DNA from: Deltaproteobacteria bacterium
GTDB taxonomy: Bacteria > Desulfobacterota > Binatia > HRBIN30 > JACQVA1
Direction of reading: 5' to 3'
Length of the DNA: 52,332 nucleotides
NCBI GenBank assembly: GCA_016210005.1
Contig: JACQVA010000235.1
Location: 1-52,332 of the forward strand
Positions 29,852 through 37,597 of this stretch are shown piece by piece. The position numbers were made by a program, and so were the translations under genes. Numbering within the stretch: position 1 is the first letter of the stretch; each line of letters opens with the position of its first letter. Under the pieces are notes generated by a model. The model made no database searches and was not told the origin of the DNA. It saw nothing but the letters and a program-made list of their open reading frames with translations.

Positions 29852-30573
29852 CTGATGTCCGACCCACCACAAGAGCCGCCCCGTTGATCGAATTGAGCGG
29901 AATTGTGAAGACCTACGGCTACGGCGAGTCGACGTTCCAAGCACTACGCGGCGTGGACGTGCGGGTCGACGAGGGCGAGTTCGTTGCCATCATGGGCCCC
30001 AGCGGTTCGGGCAAGTCGACGGTGATGAATATCCTGGGCTGCTTGGATGTACCGACCTCGGGTGCCTACCGGTTCCGCGGCGTACACGTCGAAATGCTCT
30101 CGCGTGATCAGCGCGCCTTGCTGCGCCGCCACTATCTCGGCTTCGTGTTCCAGGGCTTCAATCTGCTCGCGCGCACGTCAGCCATCGAGAACGTCGAGCT
30201 GCCGCTGCTCTATCGTGGCGAAGCGGCGGCCACACGTCATGCGGCAGCGCGCGTGGCACTGGCATCCGTGGGCCTGCATGGATGGGAGGGTCACTCCGCT
30301 GTGGAGCTCTCGGGCGGCCAGCAGCAGCGGGTTGCGATCGCGCGCGCCATCGTCACCAAGCCGACCCTTCTGCTTGCCGACGAGCCCACCGGAAATCTCG
30401 ACACCCAACGCAGCCGTGAGATCATGGAGTTGCTGACGGTCCTCAATCGTGACCAGGGCATCAGCGTCGTGATGGTGACCCACGACCCTGACATGGCGGC
30501 GTTCGCCAGCCGCATCGTCCACTTCGTCGATGGCTGCATCCAACGCGTCGAGCACAAGCGGGAGGTTCGGTGA
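29848..30573 (+). CDS. MacB-type ABC transporter ATPase subunit
   Basis: A 241-residue ATPase of the LolD/MacB family. Walker A GPSGSGKST (50-58), signature LSGGQQQR (about 154-161), Walker B LLLADEP (about 174-180) with GNLD following, and the switch His in VMVTHD are all intact. The permease is encoded separately by the next gene, so this is a split MacB. Overlaps of four bases on both sides indicate coupled translation. Confidence 0.93.
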   Translation: MTDVRPTTRAAPLIELSGIVKTYGYGESTFQALRGVDVRVDEGEFVAIMGPSGSGKSTVMNILGCLDVPTSGAYRFRGVHVEMLSRDQRALLRRHYLGFVFQGFNLLARTSAIENVELPLLYRGEAAATRHAAARVALASVGLHGWEGHSAVELSGGQQQRVAIARAIVTKPTLLLADEPTGNLDTQRSREIMELLTVLNRDQGISVVMVTHDPDMAAFASRIVHFVDGCIQRVEHKREVR

Positions 30574-31781
30574 TGCTCTGGAGTATCGTCGTGCTGGCGG
30601 TGCGGGCGATCCGCCGCAACCTGATGCGCGCCTTCCTCACCGTCCTGGGTATCGTCATCGGCGTCTCCGCCGTCGTCAGCATGGTGACGCTCGGTAACGG
30701 GGCCACCCGCGCCGTATCGGATCAGATCTCCAGCCTGGGAAGCAACCTCCTGATGGTCAGCCCGGGGCAACGGCTAGGCCCGGGGCGAGACACGGCTGGC
30801 GCGCCGGCCTTCAAGGTGGCCGACGCGACAGCCATCGAGGCCCAAATCAGTGGTCTCAAGGCCGTCGCACCTAGCGTGAGCACCAGCGTGACCGCGGTGC
30901 ACATGGCGAAGAATTGGTCCACCAGTGTGATCGGCACCACCGCCGCATACGTCCAGATCGGCAACTGGAGGCTCGCCGACGGCCGTATCTTCAACGAGGC
31001 CGAGGAGAAGGCCGGCAAGGCGGTGTGCGTGATCGGCGACACCGTGCGGCGGGAGCTCTATGGCAGACAGAACCCCGTCGGCGGCGAGTTGCGCATCAAG
31101 CAGTTTTCCTGCGCGATCGTCGGGCTGCTGCAGGCGAAGGGGCAGTCGTCAATGGGGATGGACCAGGACAACACGGTGATCATGCCGGTGCGTACGGTGC
31201 ACCGCAGGCTGACCGGCAACCAGGACGTCGGCACGCTGTTGGTCTCGCTGAAGGACGGGGAGTCGAGCAACAAGGTCAAGACCCAGATCGAGCGGCTGAT
31301 GCGCGAGCGCCGCAGAATCGCCGACAACGAAGATGACAATTTCAACGTGCTCGATACGAGGCAGATCGCGGAGGCGCTCTCCGGCACGACCCGTATCATG
31401 ACGATGCTGTTGGGAGCAGTGGCCGCCGTGAGTTTGCTGGTCGGCGGAATCGGCATCATGAACATCATGCTGGTATCTGTAACCGAGCGCACGCGGGAGA
31501 TCGGCATCCGCCTCGCCATTGGGGCGCTCGAGCGGGAAGTGTTGTTGCAGTTTCTCGTCGAGGCCGTCGTGCTCTCCGCGTTCGGCGGTCTCGTCGGCAT
31601 TGTTCTGGCCACGCTTGCATCCGTGGGACTCGCCCGCGTGATCCAAGTTCCCTATCTCTTCAACCCGCAAATCAACCTGGTCGCATTCCTGTTTTCAGCC
31701 GCGATCGGCGTGATCTTTGGTTTCTTCCCGGCACGCCGCGCGGCACAACTCGATCCGATCGAGGCGTTGCGGCACGAGTAG
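30570..31781 (+). CDS. MacB-type ABC transporter permease (FtsX domain)
   Basis: A 403-residue permease: one N-terminal membrane segment (RNLMRAFLTVLGIVIGVSAVV), a periplasmic MacB core domain (about 45-265), and an FtsX domain with three membrane segments (LLGAVAAVSLLVGGIGIMNI onwards), ending PARRAAQLDPIEALRHE. The GTG at 30570 overlaps the ATPase stop; an ATG directly follows it. MacB-type pumps use ATP to drive the adaptor mechanically and export macrolides, lipoproteins, peptides or signals; the substrate here is unknown. Last gene of the operon. Confidence 0.92.
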   Translation: MMLWSIVVLAVRAIRRNLMRAFLTVLGIVIGVSAVVSMVTLGNGATRAVSDQISSLGSNLLMVSPGQRLGPGRDTAGAPAFKVADATAIEAQISGLKAVAPSVSTSVTAVHMAKNWSTSVIGTTAAYVQIGNWRLADGRIFNEAEEKAGKAVCVIGDTVRRELYGRQNPVGGELRIKQFSCAIVGLLQAKGQSSMGMDQDNTVIMPVRTVHRRLTGNQDVGTLLVSLKDGESSNKVKTQIERLMRERRRIADNEDDNFNVLDTRQIAEALSGTTRIMTMLLGAVAAVSLLVGGIGIMNIMLVSVTERTREIGIRLAIGALEREVLLQFLVEAVVLSAFGGLVGIVLATLASVGLARVIQVPYLFNPQINLVAFLFSAAIGVIFGFFPARRAAQLDPIEALRHE

Positions 31782-31794
31782 CGGGTCTCGTTCT

Positions 31795-32166
31795 TCAGTG
31801 TCGGTCTGAAGCCGTGCAGCCTGACTTCGTCCACTGGTCGTTAGCCGTGGCCCCGGTCGGCGCCAAGGTCACCACGCGCACGTTGCCCGGGCTGGTGCCG
31901 TCGTGGATGTCCAGATCGTCGGCGATCAACACCGCCTGTCCGGAGGCCATTAAGGCCACGTGGTTGCACGATGCCGTCATGGTGCTGGCGCAGCTCAGGG
32001 TTTCTAGCGCGGCGCCCCCATTACTGTACAGCGTTGTTGCCGTCGCCGACCACTGTGCGCCGGCCACGTCCGCGCGCGTCTCGATGCGGTACCAAGTATC
32101 GGCCGTAAGCTGAACCGTGCCGGTGGCGCAGTGTGGAGGCGTGCTGTGCCGTCGCTTTTCACGCAC
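31795..32166 (-). pseudogene. Fragment of a LamG/tail-fibre-like protein
   Basis: An open frame of about 123 codons without credible start or ribosome binding site. The product, with TWYRIETRADVAGAQWSATA, a DDLDIHDGTSPGN segment and VRVVTLAPTGATANDQWT, resembles the concanavalin-like domain of tail-fibre or surface proteins, where a hydrophobic strand pair precedes an xDDxxIxD segment. It ends soon after DQWT, where relatives normally continue. It is therefore probably a degraded fragment, perhaps of prophage origin. It lies convergent to the efflux operon. Confidence 0.45.
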
Positions 32167-32266
32167 CGCAGCGCCGCACGCGCTGGTGCCACCCGGGCTG
32201 GCTGATGCGGAGCGCGCGCAAGAACGCCGGCATGGACGGGCAGGATCTGGATTGAGCGCCCGGCCC

Positions 32267-32303
32267 TTGCACCTGCCTGATCGTTATCGTATAAAAATCG
32301 TAT
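32267..32303 (+). promoter_or_regulatory. Leaderless promoter and operator of the toxin-antitoxin pair
   Basis: The -35 TTGCAC (32267-32272), a 17-base spacer and the -10 TATAAA (32290-32295) end 6 bases before the ATG at 32302, predicting a leaderless transcript. Two direct copies of ATCGTAT (32286-32292 and 32297-32303) overlap the -10 and the ATG and are likely antitoxin binding sites for autoregulation. Confidence 0.65.
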
Positions 32304-32628
32304 GTCGAAGCAGGCGATATCGGTAACGCTCGCGGCCGACAATCTGTTGTGGGTCCGAGGGCAGGCGCATGCGCGCGGCGCGGGCAGCGTCAGCTCGGTG
32401 ATCGATCGGCTGATCTCCGCGGCGCGGGCCGGCGGGCACGTCCACGACGACAGCATTCGCTCGGTGAAGGGCACCGTGCACATTGCCGAGACCGACCCCG
32501 CCCTGCACGGTGCCGACGCGGCGATTGGTGCGCTGTTCCCCGGTGCGCTGGTCTCTGAGGCATCGGCCCGATACCGGCGCAGCGCCAAGTCGTCCCCACG
32601 GTCGAAACCGTCCGGACGCAAGCGGTGA
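32302..32628 (+). CDS. VapB-like antitoxin
   Basis: A 108-residue protein. The N-terminus (QAISVTLAADNLLWVRGQAH then SSVIDRLISAA) has the strand-helix-helix pattern of ribbon-helix-helix antitoxins. The basic C-terminal tail (SAKSSPRSKPSGRKR) would wrap the toxin or contact DNA. It overlaps the PIN-domain gene by four bases (GTGA), the usual arrangement of type II toxin-antitoxin pairs. It has no Shine-Dalgarno sequence. Confidence 0.75.
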   Translation: MSKQAISVTLAADNLLWVRGQAHARGAGSVSSVIDRLISAARAGGHVHDDSIRSVKGTVHIAETDPALHGADAAIGALFPGALVSEASARYRRSAKSSPRSKPSGRKR

Positions 32629-33029
32629 TGCTGAAAGCCGCGGTCGCCGATACCCACGCCCTCATCTTTCACGCGAGCGGCAGCCGCCACCTCGGTCGGC
32701 GGGCGGCCGCCGTCTTCGCGGCGGCGGAGCAACGCGCGGCCGTGGTGTACATCCCGGTCGCCGTGATGTGGGAATGCGCGCTGCTCGCCCGCGTCGGCCG
32801 GGTTGATTTTCAACGCTCAGTGCGGACGTTTTTCGATGACCTCTTCAGCAACCCGGCGTATCAGCCGATCGACTTGACCCCCGAGCAGGTGTGCCTCGCG
32901 GATGAGCGGCGCCCGAACAATGACCCGTTCGACGCACTCATCTGCGCGGCAGCGCATCAGCTCGACCTGCCCCTGCTGACTCGAGACGAAGCGATCCACG
33001 AGTCGAGGCTGGTTCGGGTTGTCTGGTAG
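32625..33029 (+). CDS. PIN-domain ribonuclease toxin, VapC-like
   Basis: A 134-residue PIN nuclease. The acidic metal-binding residues are in place: D9 in VADTHAL, E50 in MWECALL, D100/D103 in NDPFDALICAAA and D121 in TRDEAI. It would cleave RNA when freed from the antitoxin encoded just upstream. The start is GTG at 32625 (ATG at 32628 as alternative), overlapping the antitoxin stop. An 11-base repeat, ATCGTATGTCG, present at the antitoxin start, recurs 27 bases after its stop (33056-33066). Confidence 0.88.
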   Translation: MMLKAAVADTHALIFHASGSRHLGRRAAAVFAAAEQRAAVVYIPVAVMWECALLARVGRVDFQRSVRTFFDDLFSNPAYQPIDLTPEQVCLADERRPNNDPFDALICAAAHQLDLPLLTRDEAIHESRLVRVVW

Positions 33030-33067
33030 CCTGTTGGCGACGCGCCCCCGCGACGATCGTATGTCGG

Positions 33068-34303
33068 TCAACCTTTCTTGCGTCGCAGCTCCGCAGGTGT
33101 AGCAACGGCCGCGGCACTGGCGAGATCCGCGATCTCGTCGGGCCGATAGCCCAATTCCCCGAGGATCTCCTCGGTGTGCTGCCCGTGCAGCGGCGGGCTG
33201 AGTCGTACGCTACCGGGCGTGCCGTGGAAGTGAATCGGTACGCCGGTGACGCGGATGGGTCCGAGCTTGCGGTGCTCCGTGGTCACGATCATCCGATTGT
33301 GGAGGATCTGCGGGTCCTCGACCGCTTCGGGAATTTCGTTGACGGGCGCCGTCAACACGTCCGCCGCGATCAGCCGCTCGACTAACTCGGCGCAGGTAAA
33401 GTCCTGGCAGCGCGCCTCGATCAGGCGGTCGAGTTCGTCCTGATTGCGCAGCCGGCTGTCGATGTCGTGGAAGCGCGGCTCATCGGCCCACGCGACGTCC
33501 AGCGCGCCGCAGAGGTTGCGAAAGAACTTCTCGGAGGGGCAGGTGATCACCGCCCGCTTGCCGTCCTTGCAGGTGTAAATCCCCGAGGGCGCGAAGTATT
33601 GGCTGCGGTTGCCGGTTCGTGGCGTGACTTCGCCGGTGAGCAGATACGGCGCCAGGCCGGTGCACTGCGCGTGCATGAGCGCGTCGAGCAGCGAGACGTC
33701 GATGCGTTGGCCCGCGCCCGTTTGCGCGCGTGCGTGCAAGGCCGTCAGCGCCGCGGTACTCACCAGCAGTGAGGTCATCACATCCACCACCGGGATGCCC
33801 ATCCGCACCGGCGCGCCGTCCGGCTGGCCGTTCAGGACCAGCACCCCGGCGTAGCCCTGGGCCAAGAAATCAATCCCGGGGCGGCCGGCGTAGGGTCCAT
33901 CGGCTCCGAATGCCGTCACGCCGATCCAGATGATGTCGGGGCGATGCCGGCACACCTGCTCGTAGCTGCTCCCGAGCTTGGACAGCGCGGGCTCGCGGAC
34001 GTTGGTAATCAGCACGTCGGTGGTCTTCAGCAGTCGGGCGAAGACTTCCTGCGCCCCTGGCCGGCGCAGATCGAGAACCAGGTCGCGCTTGTTGCGGTTG
34101 AGGCTGAGGAACGGCGAGTGCTCGCCCTGGCGCTCGGGCCCGAGGTTGCGGCTGTCATCGCCGATGAACGACTCGACCTTGATGACATCGGCCCCGAGAT
34201 CCCCGAGCAGCGTCGCCCCGTACGGCCCCGCCAGCATGGTAGCCATGTCGAGGACGCGAATGCCGGCGAGGGGGCCGGGGGAGGAGTGCGGCTGCGGGCT
34301 CAT
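33068..34303 (-). CDS. Class III CoA-transferase (CaiB/BaiF family)
   Basis: A 411-residue CoA-transferase with GADVIKVESFIGDDSRN, LSLNRNKRDLVLDL and MGIPVVDVMTSLLVSTAAL, the last carrying the expected catalytic Asp. The ATG at 34303 is chosen; the open frame continues upstream only because it reads through the intergenic repeat at 34325-34417. It ends 38 bases from the toxin gene on the opposite strand. It is likely the distal gene of the acetone carboxylase/CoA-transferase run, though separated from it by the repeat. Confidence 0.9.
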   Translation of the reverse strand: MSPQPHSSPGPLAGIRVLDMATMLAGPYGATLLGDLGADVIKVESFIGDDSRNLGPERQGEHSPFLSLNRNKRDLVLDLRRPGAQEVFARLLKTTDVLITNVREPALSKLGSSYEQVCRHRPDIIWIGVTAFGADGPYAGRPGIDFLAQGYAGVLVLNGQPDGAPVRMGIPVVDVMTSLLVSTAALTALHARAQTGAGQRIDVSLLDALMHAQCTGLAPYLLTGEVTPRTGNRSQYFAPSGIYTCKDGKRAVITCPSEKFFRNLCGALDVAWADEPRFHDIDSRLRNQDELDRLIEARCQDFTCAELVERLIAADVLTAPVNEIPEAVEDPQILHNRMIVTTEHRKLGPIRVTGVPIHFHGTPGSVRLSPPLHGQHTEEILGELGYRPDEIADLASAAAVATPAELRRKKG

Positions 34304-34324
34304 GCCAGGCAGCCGGAATAGTGT

Positions 34325-34417
34325 CCCCTCTCCCCCTTGGGGGAGAGGGTCAGGGTGAGGGGGTCGGTCGCGCTTGCCGAAGCCCTCACCCCAACCCTCT
34401 CCCAGAGGGAGAGGGAG
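34325..34417. repeat. REP-like intergenic inverted repeat
   Basis: CCCTCTCCC-CTTGGGGGAGAGGG-type palindrome followed by GTCAGGGTGAGGGGG and, about 30 bases on, the complementary CCCTCACCCCAACCCTCTCC. This paired palindrome is a widespread dispersed repeat of GC-rich proteobacterial genomes. It could form a long hairpin between two CoA-transferase genes and may limit read-through or stabilise upstream mRNA. Confidence 0.85.
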
Positions 34418-34484
34418 ATCCGGCGGCAGCACGCGAATCCCGTCTTGCAGCGAATCCGCGACTTGCAATCCGACATCCGCAATT

Positions 34485-35696
34485 TCACGGAATCACTCCC
34501 TGTTCCTTGAACTCCCCGACTTGCTCCCACGAGTAGCCGAGCGTCTCGGTGAGAATCAGCTCCGTGTGCTGGCCCAATTCCGGGCCCAGGCCCCAGACGG
34601 AGCCGGGGGTCTTGCTGAGCCCGATCGGGAGGCCGCGGATCTTCACCTGGCGCTGCACTTCTTCGCAGTACGTCTCCAGGAAGTAATCGTTGGCCCACGC
34701 CTGTGGGTCCTCGGCGAGATCGGCGAGGTTGTTGATGGGGCTGGCGACGATGCCGAGCGATCGCCAGCGCTCCATCCATTCGCCGGCGCTCCGACGCTTG
34801 ATGGCTTTGTCGAGGCGCGTGACAAGGGCCTTGGCGTTGCGGCGGCGCTTCTGCACGCTGTCGAAGCGCGCCTCGCTGGCGAGGCCGGCGTCATCTAGAC
34901 TCTGGCAGAGGCGGGACCAGTTCTCGTCGGTGTTGGCCAAGCAGAGGAAGACCCACTTGTCTTTCGCCGGGTAGCGGTTCCGCAGCGGATTTTCGGTCGC
35001 CTTGCGGGGCTGCTGCTTGGAGTACTGTTCGCTGCCCGTCGCGAGATACGCTTGCAGCGTCGGCGCAGTGAGGAACAACTGCGCGCCGTAGAGCGAGGCG
35101 TCGAGCATCTGGCCTTTGCCGGTGCGGTTGCGATGATACAGCGCCAGCATGATGCCGAGCGCGGACATCAGGCCGCCGTAGGCATCGCCCGAGCCCATGC
35201 CGAGATAGATCGGCGGCTGCGCCGGCTCGCCGAGACGCGCCATCAAACCGGTGAGCGCCTGCACGGTCATGTCGAACGACGGCTTGTTCACCGCGCCGAA
35301 GCGGCCGTAGCCGGTGTTGGTGGCGTACACCAGACGCGGGTTGATCGCGCTGAGCTTGTCGTAGCCGAGCTGCCAGCTCTCCAGCAGCTCGACGCCCATG
35401 TTGGAGAGAAACACGTCGGACTTCTCGACTAGGCGGTACATGATCTCGCGGCCCGCCGGCTTCTTGAGATCGAGCGCGATGCTCTTCTTGTTCCGATTGA
35501 TCACTAGGAAGTACTGATTCCAGTCGCCGACGGGCAGCGCCTTGATGCTGCGCACGCCGCGGCCCTGATCGCCGCCCTGGGGGCGCTAGCCCTAGCTCTC
35601 CTCGTCGCCGACTTCGTCGTGATGCTGCGCCGCCACCGGCCCCTGAAACCAGACCGTCAGGTCGATGACTCGGATGCCTTCAAGTGCGGCTGCCAC
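34485..35696 (-). pseudogene. Class III CoA-transferase with disrupted N-terminus (two in-frame TAG codons)
   Basis: The GTG at 35696, with AGAGG upstream, starts a normal CaiB N-terminus (AAALEGIRVIDLTVWFQGPV). From codon 26 to 37 (35621-35586) the expected LADFGADVIKIE-type segment is replaced by HDEVGDEES-stop-G-stop, after which RPQGGDQGRGVRSIKALPVG resumes in the same frame. The replacement keeps the length, and no frameshift restores homology. Downstream the gene is intact and keeps the catalytic Asp in GSGDAYGGLMSALG. A shorter product could start at 35555 but would lack the CoA-binding N-terminus. Neighbour of the Asp-less CoA-transferase. Confidence 0.8.
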
Positions 35697-35720
35697 GCGC
35701 GTACCTCTCCGTCCGTTGGC

Positions 35721-36914
35721 TTAGACAATGACTCCGCCCGCGGCCAGCTCGCCGATGCGGTCTTCCGAGTACCCCAGTAGCTCGTGCAGGATCTCGGCCG
35801 AGTGCTGGCCGAGGCAGGGCGCGGTGCGGCTGAGCCGGCCTGGGGTCTCGCTCATGAAGATCGGGAAGCCGAGGGTCTTGATGCGGCCGACACCGGGGCG
35901 GTCGAGTTCGAGGATGTAACGGTTGCGCAACGCCTGCGGATCGTTGGCCGGATAGTCGAACTCCTCGATCACGTCGGCCGATAGCTGGCGTTGGGTCAGC
36001 TCGCGTTTCCAGTGCTCGGCGGGTTGCTGGCGAAACTTGTCTTCGAGCACCCGGATGAGTTCCAGGCGGTTTTCGCCGCAGCGTTTCTCGTGGCTATTGA
36101 AGCGCGGATCGTTTTGATCCAAGCCCATCATGGCAGAGAAGCCGGGCCACCACCGATCCGTGTCGGGCATGGTGACGCACACCCAGCGGCCATCCTGCGA
36201 CGGGTACAGGATGCCGCTCATTGGGTTGCCGGCATCCATCCGCGCGACAGGGTGCAGGAAGCGCTCGCCGCCCATCGCCAGGAACGCTTGCACGTCGAGG
36301 CTGGCGCCGTAGATGTTGCCGGCGAACAGCGAGACGTCCACCTCCTGCCCTTCGCCGGTGGCTTGGCGATGGTGCAGGGCCAGCGAAACGCCGAAGGCGA
36401 TCATCACGGCAGTGTACATCTGGCCGGCACCCGCGTAGACGGGCGGCTGGCCGGGCTGCGGCATGATGGGCATCATCCCCGTGCGCGCGGCGGCCAACTC
36501 ATCGAGCGCCGGTAGATCGCGGTCCGGGCCTTTGGGTCCGAAGCCCGAGGCATGGGCGAAGATGATGTCAGGCTTTAGTGCGCAGAGACTGGCGTAGTCG
36601 AGTTGTCGCTGCTCGATACGGACCCGCGGCCAGTCGGTGACGAACACGTCGGCCTTGCGAATCAGCTCGCGCAGAATCGCACGTCCGGCATCGTCGTCGA
36701 GATTGAGAGCAAGGCCGAGCTTGTTGCGCTGCGCGAGTTCGGCCTGGTAGTCCCACGGCACCGACGGGTCGTTGGGCTGCCGTCCGTGGGCGTCCGGCAG
36801 GTTTTCGATTTTGATGACCGTCGCGCCGAAGTCGGCGAGCAGCGCCGTCCCGATCGACGACCAGAACTCCGTCGTCAGATCGAGGACGACCACGTTGTCG
36901 AGCGCCTTGCTCAT
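35721..36914 (-). CDS. Class III CoA-transferase homologue lacking the catalytic Asp
   Basis: A 397-residue CaiB-family protein with GATVIKIENLPDAHGR and RNKLGLALNLD. Where relatives have the catalytic Asp, it reads AGAGQMYTAVM, with Gln165 in its place, so it should not form the acyl-anhydride intermediate. This suggests a structural subunit of a heterodimeric CoA-transferase or an altered activity. The gene with the intact Asp motif (34485-35696) begins 24 bases downstream but is broken. It follows acxC, separated by a dispersed repeat. Confidence 0.85.
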   Translation of the reverse strand: MSKALDNVVVLDLTTEFWSSIGTALLADFGATVIKIENLPDAHGRQPNDPSVPWDYQAELAQRNKLGLALNLDDDAGRAILRELIRKADVFVTDWPRVRIEQRQLDYASLCALKPDIIFAHASGFGPKGPDRDLPALDELAAARTGMMPIMPQPGQPPVYAGAGQMYTAVMIAFGVSLALHHRQATGEGQEVDVSLFAGNIYGASLDVQAFLAMGGERFLHPVARMDAGNPMSGILYPSQDGRWVCVTMPDTDRWWPGFSAMMGLDQNDPRFNSHEKRCGENRLELIRVLEDKFRQQPAEHWKRELTQRQLSADVIEEFDYPANDPQALRNRYILELDRPGVGRIKTLGFPIFMSETPGRLSRTAPCLGQHSAEILHELLGYSEDRIGELAAGGVIV

Positions 36915-36925
36915 GATGGAGAACT

Positions 36926-37023
36926 CTCACCACAGAGGGCGCAGAGGCACGCAGAGGTTTTCTGACAAAGGCTCCTGGGTGTTCATCCGCATCTCTGCGT
37001 CCCTCAGCGTCCTCGGCGGTGAG
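36926..37023. repeat. Dispersed intergenic inverted repeat (CTCACC...GGTGAG)
   Basis: This repeat runs from CTCACCACAGAGGGCGCAGA to CCTCAGCGTCCTCGGCGGTGAG-like sequence, with complementary ends (CTCACC/GGTGAG) and GCAGAG/CTCTGC arms. It is a recognisable, widespread type of intergenic repeat. It separates acxC from the following CoA-transferase gene and could form a hairpin in the transcript. Confidence 0.8.
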
Positions 37024-37032
37024 TCCGGCTTG

Positions 37033-37575
37033 TTACTTCGACCATTCCCGAATCACATCCGGTGTCTTGTCGACGAACTCCTGCTCATTCGGCAACGGCT
37101 TGCCGAGCCATTTCCGATAGAACGTATCCAAATCCGGCAGGAACTCGAAGTCGGGCGGCGTGCCACGCGGCACCGACTCGACTTCGAGCTGGGTACCGCA
37201 ACCGGGGCAGTAGTATTCGCGGATCTGGACCCACGACGGATCGGGCTGTTGGCTGCCGCGATAGACCTCGGCGAGCGCCTCGGCGGAGTCGCGGACGTGG
37301 ATCAGGGCATACAGCTTCCAGTTCACCCGGTAGTCGCCGAACTCGTGCCCGCAGCGGCACTTCACGACGCGGTCGGCGCCCTTCTGCACGATAAACAGCG
37401 CCGGGGTCAGCGGCAGCAGGATGCGCTCCGGCCACGGCACGCGGCGCTGCAGGATATCGACCCACTGCTCGAATCGCCCGGTGTCCTTGGCCTCCTTCAT
37501 GATCTCTTGCACCCGAGGCCATGGCAGTTTCCCGTCTACCAGCTGCTCTATCTCGCGAACATCGTATTCAGGCAT
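37033..37575 (-). CDS. acxC: Acetone carboxylase gamma subunit
   Basis: A 180-residue small subunit. Two Cys pairs suited to zinc, KCRCGHEF (C73, C75) and YCPGCGTQLE (C123, C126), flank the core DYRVNWKLYALIHVRD. The length fits the known gamma subunit of about 20 kDa. The ATG at 37575 has GGAG at 7 bases. It lies 22 bases after acxB. A gamma subunit of this type, rather than only hydantoinase A/B pairs, is what makes the acetone carboxylase call stronger than a generic hydantoinase or acetophenone carboxylase call. Confidence 0.85.
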   Translation of the reverse strand: MPEYDVREIEQLVDGKLPWPRVQEIMKEAKDTGRFEQWVDILQRRVPWPERILLPLTPALFIVQKGADRVVKCRCGHEFGDYRVNWKLYALIHVRDSAEALAEVYRGSQQPDPSWVQIREYYCPGCGTQLEVESVPRGTPPDFEFLPDLDTFYRKWLGKPLPNEQEFVDKTPDVIREWSK

Positions 37576-37597
37576 CGTCGGCTCCAACGGTTATGGT

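Noticed and set aside
34304-34468. N-terminal extension of the CoA-transferase ending at 33068
   Set aside because: The extension (LPLGEGWGEGFG, PHPDPLPQGGEG) is the translation of a known type of dispersed repeat, not protein-coding sequence.
35586-35594. TAG codons read as a special amino acid (pyrrolysine) in the CoA-transferase gene
   Set aside because: The whole surrounding segment lacks family similarity, two TAGs lie two codons apart, and no pyl genes are seen; disruption is the simpler reading.
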